A stretch of 64,000 bases of DNA from Agrostemma githago (taxonomy: Eukaryota; Streptophyta; Magnoliopsida; Caryophyllales; Caryophyllaceae): positions 17,668,976 through 17,732,975 of the forward strand of contig OY288251.1 of assembly GCA_958450325.1 (NCBI GenBank), read 5' to 3'. The notes beneath the pieces were generated by a model, which was not told the origin of the DNA, did not search any database, and was given only the letters and a program-made list of their open reading frames with translations. The translations under genes were made by a program, and so were the position numbers. This document shows, in pieces, positions 21,861-31,956 of the stretch (positions within the stretch are counted from its first letter, which is position 1; each line of letters begins with the position of its first letter).

Positions 21861-23992
21861 CACTACAACAAATTGGCACTTGCGCCACGAATTATGCCAC
21901 GGGAATTTGTTATTTGTGGCTAAATTTTACCTAGCCACGGGAAAATTTTGATTCGCTAGTTGGGAAAAAAAATATGCCACGGGAACATTTTTTCCCATGG
22001 CAAAAATTCTCTTGCGCCACGAATTTTATTAAAGTCGTGGCCAATAATCACTCTTGCCACGAAAGATGCCACACCCATGGCAAAAATATGTTTAGCCACG
22101 AATTTGTTCAGTGGCAAATATTATTTAGCCACGACATAATTTACATCCGTGGCGAAATTAATTTTTAGCCACAGATTTAATAAATGCATGTGGCTAATGG
22201 TTCTCCAAACTTTAATCAAATTACTTTCAACTTAAGCCGAGTGTCAAATATTGATCTTAAAAAATTCATTAAAATTCAAAGTTAAAGATAATATGAAAAA
22301 AAATATTAACTTTGAAAATATTTTATTAATAAAAAATTGGTATTATTATATTTAGTTTTAAGAAAAAAATTGATTTTTTTGAAAAATTAAATACAAGAAA
22401 ACTTTGGTTGTCTAATTTGTTGATTTTTTACTAACCATCATTTTTGAAGTAATAGATTTCTTTTAATTTGACAATATGTTTTATTAAAATACTGTAATCT
22501 TAAGTATGACTTTTGAAAAACAACTAACATTTACATAGTGTTATATATGCTAGCTAAAATGTGGTGTACATAGCATATCAAGTAAAAGAAGCATGCGATT
22601 GATCATCCATCATTGAGACGTTTAATATTATTTAAGATTCTTTCATTTTTACCGCTTAATTAATTAATTTTTTCACATGTAATACACTTCTTTTTAAGAC
22701 AAAAAAACTTAAAAAAGAAAGTGACTGAGAATGATTTTTTTTTTTCCAAATTATTGATTCTCTTACAATATTTTCATTGTGAAAAAAATTGCTTTATTAA
22801 ATTCGTATTTAAGAATTCTAATCAGTCTATATATTTTTATGGAATTAACTTTTACTGTGAAAACAATAATTATTTTTGTAATTTAATTGTCTTTCAAGTT
22901 GTTTTGTTTGGAAGAAAGATTAATGTATTAGAAAGTTGTGCCTAAGTTCAAAAACCAGTCAAAATAATTTTTCAAAAAAAGAGAGGTATAAATAAGAAAA
23001 TCAAATAATTAACAAATACAAGTAAGAAAATATAATAATTAAGTACTAATAGTGAGAAAATCCAAAATTAATTTATCGGCAACTTTTTAATTCAATAACT
23101 GTTCTGTAATATTATTTGGAAGATATTTTAAAAAATGAATTTAAAATAAAATTTACTTAATGAAAAATAAAATTCGGGTAAAACTTGAAGTAGGCAAGAG
23201 AAAAATCAATGAGGATAAAAAACTGATAAAATAAAATAATGACCGATAACGAAAAGAAAAAAAAACATATCGAAAGAACTAGCAATAAAAGAACGTGGAA
23301 AATAGAAACTAAAATAGAAGTATCGATAAATTAATGAAATCATGAGTCCGAAAATCAACTTCGAAACTCTTTTTTTTCCGGAATAATAATTTTTTAGTCA
23401 TAATATGTAAATCATTGGGGAAAGAAATTAATTACTCAAAAGTAAATGTAGTTTGTGAAGAAAAACATCACTTTAAAAGAATTCAAACCAACGATTATGT
23501 CAATAAAGTTCAATTTCATTTCGGGTAGCTGGCCATAAGAACTCCACAGTTAAGCGTGCTTGAGTGAGAGTAGTGTTAAGATGGGTGACCTCCTGGGATG
23601 GCCCTTCGATGCGTATGGTGAATTAAATAATATTGGAATGACTCATCAATAAAGCTGCTGATAATTGTTCCAGATGTGACTACTATAGGGGTAGAGAATT
23701 CTTAAGGTTATTAATTTATTTAATTTATTATATATTTTGTCACCGGAATAAATGTTTTGCTACAAACGTAATTAGCCACGGGATAATCCGTGGCAAAAAA
23801 TTAATTCTAGCCACGGGAGACTCCGTGGCAATAAAATCAATACTTGTCACGTTTTTTTTTTCTCGTGGCTATTTGTTTGCCACGGCCACTTGCGCCACGG
23901 ATGGTCTTTCCGTGGCAACGCACTTTAGCCACGAAAATTTAGCACTTTTGCCACGAATTCAACCGTGGCCCAAGTGCTCATTTGTAGTAGTG
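21861..23992. mobile_element. Non-autonomous CACTA (En/Spm-type) transposon, 2132 bp, with target duplication
   Basis: Begins CACTACAACAAATTGGCACTT and ends with the inverted version AAGTGCTCATTTGTAGTAGTG; flanked by AGT at 21858-21860 and 23993-23995, the 3-bp duplication of this superfamily. Both ends carry dense subterminal repeats of GCCACGG/GCCACGAA (about 21885-22190 and 23770-23970), the type of site bound by CACTA accessory proteins. The interior (22200-23750) is AT-rich with no transposase and holds a 5S-like fragment. It is inserted near the end of L-A ORF2. Confidence 0.93.
23538..23598 (+). repeat. 5S rRNA-like fragment inside the CACTA element
   Basis: AGAACTCCACAGTTAAGCGT through GATGGGTGACCTCCTGGGA matches the internal control region (A box, intermediate element, C box) of plant 5S rRNA with several changes. 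Neither 5S end is present, so it is not a 5S gene. The left flank resembles that of the Cassandra LTR at 27116-27422, making a decayed Cassandra-type LTR the likely source. Confidence 0.8.
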
Positions 23993-24019
23993 AGTAGAGG
24001 GATTAAAATGAGTCTTTAG

Positions 24020-24143
24020 AGTAGTGATTGGAAGAATGTAGTTGTTATTCGTTTGTAAGATCGGCCTTCTTTTTTTACCCTTATGGATAAATAAGAGACA
24101 TAACTTTCTTGCAAAAAACTTTTTTTAAAAAATAATAATAATA
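24020..24143 (+). mobile_element. L-A 3' UTR and tail
   Basis: Short 3' UTR ending CTTGCAAAAAAC, then T/A-rich sequence and a few TAA units at 24130-24143. The body of L-B follows within about 30 bp, so L-A and L-B abut head to tail. Confidence 0.7.
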
Positions 24144-24171
24144 CCCTCGCACGACTATACCCTAAAATCCG

Positions 24172-25583
24172 ATGGCTTCAACGACGGTGACGATGGGAAG
24201 AGGGCAGGGGAGGCCATGGAAGGTTCCAAAAAGCGCTGCTAGTCGCACGGAGGAGGTGATGGATACAGGTTCGGAGGTTTCGCGAAATGATTCTGAGACT
24301 TCATCGAAAGCTCAGGTGACGGAGAAACAGAGCACCAACGTTCTGAACGACCTTATTGATAGGGCTCTTCAGTCTGCCATAAAGCTGGGCTCTCAGGCTA
24401 CTCCTAAGGTTATGATTGTTCAGGAGACTTCAGATATTGGACAACCTGGAAAGGGCGCTGCGATTCTGGAAAGTGGTGGGAACAGCGGTGCTCAACAGAA
24501 GAATTATCCTCCGGTGGTCACTTCTGAAACTTGGGCTAGGAGAACGAAGACCTCAAAGGCAGGTATGGTTTATATTTTGATGACTACTAGGCAACATTTG
24601 ATGAAATTACAATTGATTATGAAGATTTTGAGGATGAATTATTACTTTGGCAGAACACCTTGATGGGCAACGTAATTGGGGCTCGTCCAACTTTGAAAAG
24701 ACTGGTGGAATACACAACTGCTAACTGGAATCATGTATCGCTCCCTACTGTTCAGTATTTCAAGAAAGGATGATTATCATTTAGATTCAAGAGCAAGGAG
24801 GACATGGATGAGGTGTTGAAAGGAGGGCCATGGCAGGTTGGACCCAATACACTTATTATGAAGTAATGGAGCCCCACTTTCTCTTCGGAAATGGAAAATC
24901 TTGCAGTGGTTCCAAAATGGGTTTTATTCCCTGATTTAGATCCATATTTGTGGACGGAGTCGGTGCTAAGAAAGATGGCAAGCAAAATTAGCAAACCAAT
25001 GTTTGCAGATACCATGACCACTTTCAAGGAGAGGTTGTCATTTCCTCGGGTCATGATCGAAGTTGATGTCTCTAAGGAGTTACCGGATGAGGTGGTGATT
25101 AACATTCCAAAACTTAAATCTATACAAAGAGTTACCTATGAATGGCTTTCCTACTACTGTCACAGTTGTGGCAAGATGGGACACCTTAAGAACACATGTA
25201 ACTTGGAGAAGAGGAAGGCCAATTTGGCTAAAACTCAGCTTAGGTATACACCTGTTAAAAAGGCTGCTAAATTTGACCCAAAATGTTGTAAGCCGGACCC
25301 CAATCTGGCCTCTAAGGGGCTGGGTGGATTGGGGAGGACTGGCAATTTGGCCAAAGGAGGTTTGGACATCAGCCTAGTTGCTCCTGCTGGTGGATCCAAA
25401 GATGAGAAGATGGATGCCCCGGACCCCAATCTGGCTTATTCTAAGTCAGGTGGATTAGGGAGGGGAAGTGTTACTGGCCTGGACCTCAACTTTAAGCATC
25501 AGTCGGGCGGAATTAGAGAAGGCGCTGAGGACATGGACCCCAACTTGACTGTTGTTTCAAGCGGATTTAGGGAAGGCATTTGA
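24172..25583 (+). pseudogene. L-B ORF1 protein (DUF4283 / CCHC), with Asp-Pro-Asn-Leu repeat tail
   Basis: Starts MASTTVTMGRGQGRP, a basic N-terminus with an AT-hook-like GRGQGRP. After a frameshift near 24565 the DUF4283-like domain is readable to about 25140, then CCHC knuckle CHSCGKMGHLKNTC (about 25158-25199). A low-complexity tail repeats a D-P-N-L ... GGLGR unit several times (25296-25600). Stops at 24771-24773 (TGA, aligned Trp) and 24864-24866 (TAA, aligned Gln) fit C-to-T type decay. ORF2 starts 250 bp downstream rather than overlapping, so the C-terminus has degenerated. Confidence 0.85.
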
Positions 25584-25833
25584 AAGACCCGGACCCCAAT
25601 TCAACGAATAATAAGTTGGATGGATTAGGGAGGGTTAATAAGACTGAGATTGCTCCGACTAATTCTTAGAATGTTTTCCTATTAGTGAAATCAGGTGGGA
25701 AGAATGCAACAATGTGATTCCACATGAATAAAGAGGCTAAAGTTTAGTTACTGAAGTCAAATAGATATGTGGTGCTACAAAATGCAGAGAAAAGAATTCT
25801 TGAAGGGGAAGCTATACCACCTGATAAATTACT

Positions 25834-28800
25834 ATGAAACTAGCCACTTGGAACGTAAGAGGTGGAAATGAGGAGGTTAAGGAAAATGCGGTTCTTAGTC
25901 TTATAAAGAATAAAAGTCTTGATGTTCTTGGTCTTATTGAAACTAGAATTAAAGAGAGGAATGCAAAGAAAATCATTGCTAGAAAGTTTAAGAAGTTTAA
26001 TGTTGAATGTAACTATGTTCATCATTATAACGGGCGTATATGGCTGCTCTGGAATGCTAGTACTGTCAGGGTCCAAGTTTTATTTTCTTCTGCTCAGCTC
26101 ATACACTGCTCTATATTTCATTATAGTACTAGCTGTGAGTTGAATTTTACTGTTGTTTGTGGATTCAATGATGGAGAGGGAAAGAAGACTCTTTGGAATG
26201 ACATCAATAGTCTTAATACTGTTAAGAATTGGATTATTTCGAGGGATTTTAACATAATAAGAAGTACTGAAGAGAAGATTGGTGGATCTCCTCCAAAGGA
26301 GAAAGATATGGAGGATTTTAATGAATGTAAATCTACTATTGGGTTGCAGGAACTTCAACATCAGAGGGATGAATTTTCATGGACAAATAAGCATGATGCA
26401 GGCTCAAGAATTTTGACAAGATTGGATAGGGTTTTGGTAAATGGGAGCTGGATTAATTAATATCCTGATACTTTTGCCACAACACTGAGTGCAGGTGTTT
26501 CAGACCATTCTCCCCTATTTGTTTCAATTTTAAGCGAGAAAAGGAGGAGAGCTATGTTCAGTTTCTTAAATTGCTGGGTACATTGCCATTTGTATCATGA
26601 GGAGGTTAGGAATGCTTGGTGGCACCCAATTAAGGGAACTGCAGGATATCAATTATTTGGAAAAATGAAAAGAGTTAAAGAAGCGTTGAAGACAATGCAT
26701 AGAATTTTTTTCTCTAGTATCAACAAGAGGATTGTAGAGATTGAGAAGGAGATAGATGTTTATCAGCAGGACCTGAGGAAACAACCATTCTCTCAGGGCT
26801 GTATGGACAAGGAAAAAAATCTCCAACAATAATACAAAGCATTATGGGAAGCTGAGATTAGCATATTAAGGCAGAGATCCAAAATGGATAATATCATTAT
26901 GGGGGATGAGTTTACAAAATTCTTTTATTCTTGACTCAAGGAAAGACGTCAGCAGCAAATTATTGGTACCATATGTGATAGTAAGGGGATTGAAAGGGAA
27001 GGGTTGAAGAATGTAGCAAATGGCTTTGTGGAATATTATGAAGAGCTAGTTGGGAATTGTAAGACCGTACAGCAGATAGATTTGGCAATATTCAAGAAAA
27101 GTCCCCTATTACAACTGTAACACCCCGACCCAATCCTAGGGCCGGAAATGTTAACCGCGGTAGCTCGCCAGGCTTTGTACTGGTCCCACAGACCAACACG
27201 AGTCCTTTCCAGCGCATTTTGTCCTCACTAATGTGCATCCTGGAAACCTTCCCAGGAGGTCACCCATCCTAAGATTGCTCCCAGTCAAGCACGCTTAACT
27301 GCAGAGTTCTTATCATGGGCAAACCAGAAAAGAAAGTGCACTTTGTTGATATGAGTAGTACTTCAAATCCCTTTAAGCAAAGCTCATAAATAGGACATCT
27401 TCAATCAATGTAGGGTGTTTCAACAACAAAAGGACTGAGAAGCTAAGCTAAGACTACCAGAGGAAGATGAAATACGAAGATGTGTATTTTCTATTGGTTC
27501 AGATAGGAGCCCAGGACTGGATGGGTTCTCTTCAGAGTTTTACAAAACATCTTGGCCTACAATCAGAGGAGATTTCTGTGCTGCAGTCAGGGAATTTTTT
27601 CAGAAGGGGAAGATGCTGAAACAAGCCAATTCTACTATCATAACTCTTATCCCTAAGAAGGAGATCTATCACTCAGTGTTAGATTATAGACCCATTTCCT
27701 ACTGTTCAGTCTTCTATAAGCATGTCCGTAAGATCCTTACACTCACAGTACAGGAAGTGCTAGATGGTATTATTGGGCATGAAAAAGCTGCGTTTGTTTC
27801 TGGAAGAAGTATACATGCTAATATTGCCCTTTGTCAATCATTGATAAAGAATTATGGAAGAGCATACATCACTCCAAGGTGTTTAATGAAGATGGACTTA
27901 AGGAAGGCCTTTGATTCCCTTCAATGGTCGTTTATTGAGGACATGTTGTTGGCTTTTAACTTCCCACCACGATTTGTTAGCTAGATAATTGCATGTGTCA
28001 TAGGATCTTGGTTTATGTTGAAGGTCAATGAAAATACATATAGGTTTTTTAAGGGTAGGAGTGAACTAAGGCAAGGGGATCCCTTGTCCCCTTACCTTTT
28101 TGTGTTGAGTATGGAGGTGCTTTCTAGGAGGCTTAGGGACATTACCACTAAGGAATTGGTTTCCTATCATCCTAAATGTTGTCACTTGCGCTTAAACCAC
28201 CTGGTCTTTGCCGATGATCTCATGGTTTTTATCAGGGGAGATTCTCCTTCAGTGGCAGCGGTGATGCAGGTTCTTTCTGAATTATTCTTTAGAGTTAGGT
28301 CTACAGGCTAATTGTGAGAAAACGAATATCTTCTTTAGAGGTGTTGCAGCTGAGGTGAAAAAGCTCATTTTGACTCAAACTGGTTTTACTACTGGTTATT
28401 TCCCTTGTAAATACTTAGGCCTTCCCCTTAACTCAGTTAACAATAGAAGGGGGAATATCAGGCTCTCATCAACAAAATATCCTCAAAAGTTCTCTGTTGG
28501 TCTTCTACCTTTTTATCTTATGCAGGTCGGTTACAATTATTGAATTCAGTCGTTTTTGGATTAACAAACTACTGGTGTTCGAATGCTATCCTCCCTGTTA
28601 ATGTGGCCAAAAAGATTGATCAATTGAGCCTCAGATTCTTCTGGTCTGGTGATAGCAAGAAGGGCATAATGGTGTTTAAAGGGTGGGACAACATATGTAC
28701 ACCTTGGAACGAGGGAGGAAGCACCTGGTGCACTGGAATAAAGCCCTCATGGCTAGATGGTTATGGCTTTATATAACTGGAAGGGGAGGTCTCCGGGGTA

Positions 28801-29497
28801 AGTGGTATAAGCACTATGTTTTAAAAGAGGAGAGTATTTGGGAGATTTGCAGATCTGAGATATACACTGCTACTTTTAATGGAGTCCTGCTAATTTGTGA
28901 TGAAGTTCTGCAAGCTACAGGAGGACATGAAGCCACTGAATCTCTAATTAAAACCTGGACTGCGGTTTTAATGTTGAGGCTGCTTATAACTGGTTTAGGC
29001 CTAAGCACAGAACTCTGGTGTGGTTGAGGGGGCTCCAACAAGCTGCTATTACTCCTAAGCACAGGATCATTTGAGTGCTCGCGGGTTTAAAGAAGTTGGA
29101 TACTCAAGATAATTTAAAGAAGAGAGGAATGCATATTGTGAATAGATGCGTTCTCTGTTTGCAGGAAGAGGAAACATCAACTCATCTCTTCTTCCATTGC
29201 ACCTTTTCAAGACAAGTTTGGCAAAACTTACTTAGTTGGATGCAGATAACAGGTAGAAGTTTTCATCTTAGGAGAGAAGTTCAATGGAGTGCACAAAAGA
29301 GAAAAGGAAGGCATTGGAAACATAGCTGGTTTTGCTGTTGCTTAGCTACTGCTGTCTACTCACTTTGGACTGAAAGGAATGCTCGAATTTTTGAGGAGAA
29401 GTATAGTACTAGTCTATGTATTGTTAAGGGGATAAAGTCTGAAATATTCACAAGGCTTAGGGGTAAAGGGGTTCATATTACTAGTGTTCAGAATTGA
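25834..29497 (+). pseudogene. L-B ORF2 (endonuclease, RT, zf-RVT), split by a Cassandra solo LTR
   Basis: APE-type endonuclease starts MKLATWNVRGG; ISRDFNIIRS replaces the usual LGDFN, and GVSDHSP is present near 26495. RT motifs include MKMDLRKAFDS (near 27890), RQGDPLSPYLF and FADDLMVF at 28207-28230; the zinc-binding RVT region spans about 29050-29400. Stops or frameshifts occur near 26458, 26830, 26932, 27982 and 28290-28560. The 307-bp LTR at 27116-27422 interrupts it between endonuclease and RT. The element is dead but nearly complete in length. Confidence 0.87.
27116..27422 (-). mobile_element. Cassandra-type solo LTR with 5S rRNA promoter segment, 307 bp
   Basis: Starts TGTAACACCCCG, ends GGGTGTTTCA, and is flanked by perfect 5-bp duplications ACAAC at 27111-27115 and 27423-27427. 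On the minus strand 27247-27310 reads as the 5S rRNA internal control region (GTTAAGCGTGCTTG, GGATGGGTGACCTCCTGGG), the hallmark of Cassandra TRIM retrotransposons. No internal domain remains, so two LTRs probably recombined to one. Orientation is given by the 5S sense. Confidence 0.92.
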
Positions 29498-29602
29498 TGT
29501 TTTAGTATAGATGATTTATTTTCTTTCATAGTGGTTCTACTTTGTAAAATCTTTATCTTATTAATCTAATCAGATGTACCTTTCTTGCAAAAAAAATTAA
29601 AA

Positions 29603-29647
<45 letters not shown>
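29498..29647 (+). repeat. L-B 3' UTR and (TAA)n tail
   Basis: 3' UTR ends CTTGCAAAAAAAATT followed by about 45 bp of TAA repeats (29603-29647). The next LINE scrap begins immediately after, the same junction type seen at 46.6, 51.6, 58.2 and 63.3 kb. Confidence 0.85.
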
Positions 29648-29648
<1 letters not shown>

Positions 29649-29718
29649 TCATTGGAGTTTGATATAGAGATTAAGGATTTTGAAGATGATATGAGCTTAA
29701 AATCTGGCAGTATACGTT
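29648..29718 (+). pseudogene. Scrap of a LINE ORF1 (DUF4283 start)
   Basis: Encodes EFDIEIKDFEDD and, after a 2-nt shift, ELKIWQYTL, matching ITIDLDDFEEELERWKYTL of L-F and EIDIELDDF...FWKYTL of L-A. It begins directly after the L-B tail and stops where an LTR begins at 29719. The rest of this LINE may be the 3' part at 44393, with the middle lost, but that link is unproven. Confidence 0.7.
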
Positions 29719-30038
29719 TGTTCTGGTATGGAAACAATTGACCCAAAACGGATTAGGATCTCTTTGAGTTTGCGTTTCTTTTGATGATGTTGTCTTGCTT
29801 TCCAAGCCTCTCTTTCCCTTCACTCTAGTAGTCGGACCTTCCCGGCGGAGGCGGCCTGCCACCTGCACACAGGGAGCGCACAGGGCCTCGAAGGTGTCCG
29901 AGGGAACCCTCTCTGATGCCTAAGTTAGTTTGTGAAATGCGCTTGATGAACCTTACTCGTGAGGTGTAAGGTGGCATTTTCTAAAGTGAGATTCTAGAGA
30001 GAGAAAGTTCAACCTCTCTCTATGTGGAAAATATATGA

Positions 30039-30049
30039 GTATTTATAGG
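30039..30049 (-). promoter_or_regulatory. TATA box of the 763-bp LTR
   Basis: Minus strand CCTATAAATAC, about 435 bp from the LTR 5' end, next to a (GA)n tract that would lie just upstream in transcription sense. Confidence 0.6.
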
Positions 30050-30056
30050 TTCCCAC

Positions 30057-30064
30057 AAGAGAGA

Positions 30065-30102
<38 letters not shown>

Positions 30103-30146
30103 GAGAGAGAGAGAGAGAGAAAGAAAGAGAGAGAGAGAGAGAGGAG
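30057..30146. repeat. (GA)n microsatellite in the LTR
   Basis: About 90 bp of GA repeats with a few AAAG and GT interruptions, immediately upstream (minus strand, as CT) of the LTR TATA box. GA/CT tracts can act as GAGA-factor sites in plants; here it may simply be a microsatellite expansion. Confidence 0.9.
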
Positions 30147-30481
30147 AAATGGGTGGACCACACGTGGGTGCTCCTTGTCCACCCATTTCCTCTTACCTTA
30201 GGCACCAAAGGGGAGGGTTCTGATCGCCTGACCTGAGCTTGTCAGGAACAGATCTCCTGACGCCTGGCAGGCAGGGTAGTTGTTTTACTGGCTTTATTGA
30301 CCGTGGCCTGACCCTGACGGGCAGGGGGCCTGGCTTTCACTGGGAGTTCTGTGTAGCTCTCCGGGGAGGCTTCCTAGGCCAAACTAGGAGAGGCCCTGCT
30401 GGATGTCCTGCTCGGCAGGCCTCCTCGTGACCTGGGTCGGGTCACCCCGAGACTTTCATGGCGGGCTACCTGTGGCTGTCA

Positions 30482-30500
30482 ACGGACCCCCATAAATTGG
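30482..30500 (-). promoter_or_regulatory. Polypurine tract next to the 3' LTR
   Basis: Minus strand reads AATTTATGGGGGTCCGT directly before TGACAGCC of the LTR. A G-rich purine run at this place primes second-strand synthesis and supports the LTR boundary at 30481. Confidence 0.6.
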
Positions 30501-30853
30501 CCCTCGTCGGCTGGGGGGAAGCAGGGGTTCTCCTCGGCAGACAATCTTTTATCAGCCTGGTGGGAGGTTGAATTTTGGATTTCCTCCTTGCATTTAATGT
30601 CGCGCGTGTTCCCTAGGGGGAATGTCTTAAATGACTTTGGGCATGCAAAGAGTTGAGAAACCTTCCTCATGATTGCTCTTCGTAAAGTGATCCTTCGAGC
30701 CGCGTGCTTGGCTGATGGTTGACTCTATTTTGTAGGGACGGTTGGGGCATCATTTAATGCTCAACCTTCATCCTTTGCGTATAAAATCCAAGTTCACTCC
30801 ACTTTCTTTCTGCAAACTTCTTCAACATCTCTTTTTCACCATTTTCCTCTAAA

Positions 30854-31438
30854 ATGTCTTGGGTAAGAGACAAAATCTTCCACCGAGGGGTTTTTGCTAC
30901 CACCCTTCGGTACAAGGGTCGCAGACGATTTAAGTATCCCAGGCAGGCGCATATAGCTATTCGCAGCAGCAGGCGAACCAACCTACGGTCCCTTCTGATT
31001 TCTGGGGTAGGTTCCCTGTCAAGGATCACCAGGCGCCTTATAAAAGCTCTACCTTCTGCAAAGCCGAAGCCTCGGTACTGTAACCGAGCAGGGGGGTGCT
31101 CCTACAGGGGGTGCCACCGGTGCTTCCCCTGGCTAAAGCCAGAGAACTTTGACCCTGACTGCCCCGACTCAGGCCCTTCTTCACCTATATCGAAGAAGTT
31201 GAAGGGCGACTCTGGCTACTCTGAGGGTGTCAGGGTGGCAAAGTTTGGCGAAGACTGGGAACTAAGCGCTGCGACTCAGGAGACAGCAACGGTCAGGGTT
31301 ACTCGTCTGGCTGTGACGCTCTGGGAAGCGAGGAGAAGGGTTCTAATAACCCGATGCAAGACTCAGGAAGCTGGGATTGGGGGTCTGATGAAGATTAGGA
31401 CTTCCCTTCGCTCCCTGACTGGCAGGGTCAGGCTTTAG
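30854..31438 (+). CDS. Unrecognised frame antisense to the Tat-like element, 194 aa
   Basis: ATG at 30854 follows a TATA box (TATAAAA at 30780-30786) and a T/C-rich leader, so it may be transcribed. The product is Arg-rich with a Cys cluster (YCNRAGGCSYRGCHRC near residues 75-90) but matches no family I recognise. GTAAGAG directly after ATGTCTTGG would be a good splice donor, so only the first three codons may be coding with the rest intronic. Position between 3' LTR and the gypsy-type-transposon gene suggests a piece of the antisense transcription unit. Low confidence as a protein. Confidence 0.25.
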   Translation: MSWVRDKIFHRGVFATTLRYKGRRRFKYPRQAHIAIRSSRRTNLRSLLISGVGSLSRITRRLIKALPSAKPKPRYCNRAGGCSYRGCHRCFPWLKPENFDPDCPDSGPSSPISKKLKGDSGYSEGVRVAKFGEDWELSAATQETATVRVTRLAVTLWEARRRVLITRCKTQEAGIGGLMKIRTSLRSLTGRVRL

Positions 31439-31673
31439 GCCTATTTTGCTTGTAATCATTTTTCTTTTGATCCCCATCCCCTATTTTTTACTTCTGACCC
31501 TAAGGGCTTTTAAGCAATGGAAAAAATCTGGTGGGCTTTTGCTTAATGTGCTGTTGCGGTTTTTTTTTTTTTAATTGCACTCCGGATGACGTAATGTAAT
31601 GATTTCCCGCTGTCCCTTTTATGTTTTCAAGGCTTCTCGGGAAGTGGTGGGTGGTTAGGTTCAAAAAGTGTGA

Positions 31674-31753
31674 CACGTGGAGGGTTTATAGGAAGGGCCT
31701 CTGACTGGACGGCTTTCCTAGGAGGGACTTCTCATCTTCCCCTTCCTATAAAA
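31674..31753 (+). promoter_or_regulatory. Antisense promoter: G-box and TATA
   Basis: CACGTG (G-box core) at 31674-31679 and TATAAAA at 31747-31753 lie about 280 and 205 bp upstream of the ATG at 31957, followed by a C/T-rich leader typical of plant 5' UTRs. They would drive the plus-strand gene antisense to this minus-strand retrotransposon. Confidence 0.6.
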
Positions 31754-31956
31754 GCGCCTCTACCTCCACTATTCCCCCTTTTAAACTTTTGAATTCTCAT
31801 AAACCCATCTTCTTCATACACTCTCTTTTCCGTCGAGCGTTTAGATTGAGGAGCTTTTCTGGTGTCTTCTTCCGACGATCCTTAATTAGGTCAGGATCCT
31901 GATCTCCGACTTCCTCGCCTTTCAATTACTCGTTTTTTCTTGCTTCTTTAATCATC

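Larger units (their letters stand above)
18519..24019 (+). pseudogene. L-A ORF2 (endonuclease, reverse transcriptase, zf-RVT), split by a CACTA element
   Basis: Encodes target-primed reverse transcription functions. An APE-type endonuclease starts near 18525; LEDFNILR (normally LGDFN) lies near 18930 and GISDHSP near 19185. RT motifs include MKNDLRKAFDS (near 20265), GIRQGDPPSS and FADD at 20582-20593; a zf-RVT region follows around 21540-21860. Lesions: TAG at 19035-19037, a one-base deletion near 20572 just before FADD, a frameshift near 20860, and further damage after 21419. The CACTA insertion at 21861-23992 removes no sequence: joining at the AGT duplication lets the frame end at TAG 24017-24019. 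Confidence 0.88.
29719..30481 (-). mobile_element. 3' LTR of a second Tat-like element (763 bp)
   Basis: Minus strand runs TGACAGCCACAGG (30481) to CCATACCAGAACA (29719). The next sequence outward on the right is a polypurine tract complement (ACCCCCAT near 30486), placing the 3' LTR here with the interior to the right. It contains a TATA box, a (GA)n tract and the AACTTAGGCATCAGAGAGGG block typical of Tat-type LTRs near 29900. The predicted target duplication is acgtt (29714-29718); its partner was not found. Confidence 0.72.

Noticed and set aside
23538..23598. Functional 5S rRNA gene
   Set aside because: Both 5S ends are missing and the control region carries substitutions; it lies inside a CACTA element.
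30035..30223. Arg/Glu-rich and Leu/Ser-rich frames
   Set aside because: Translation of the (GA)n microsatellite in an LTR.
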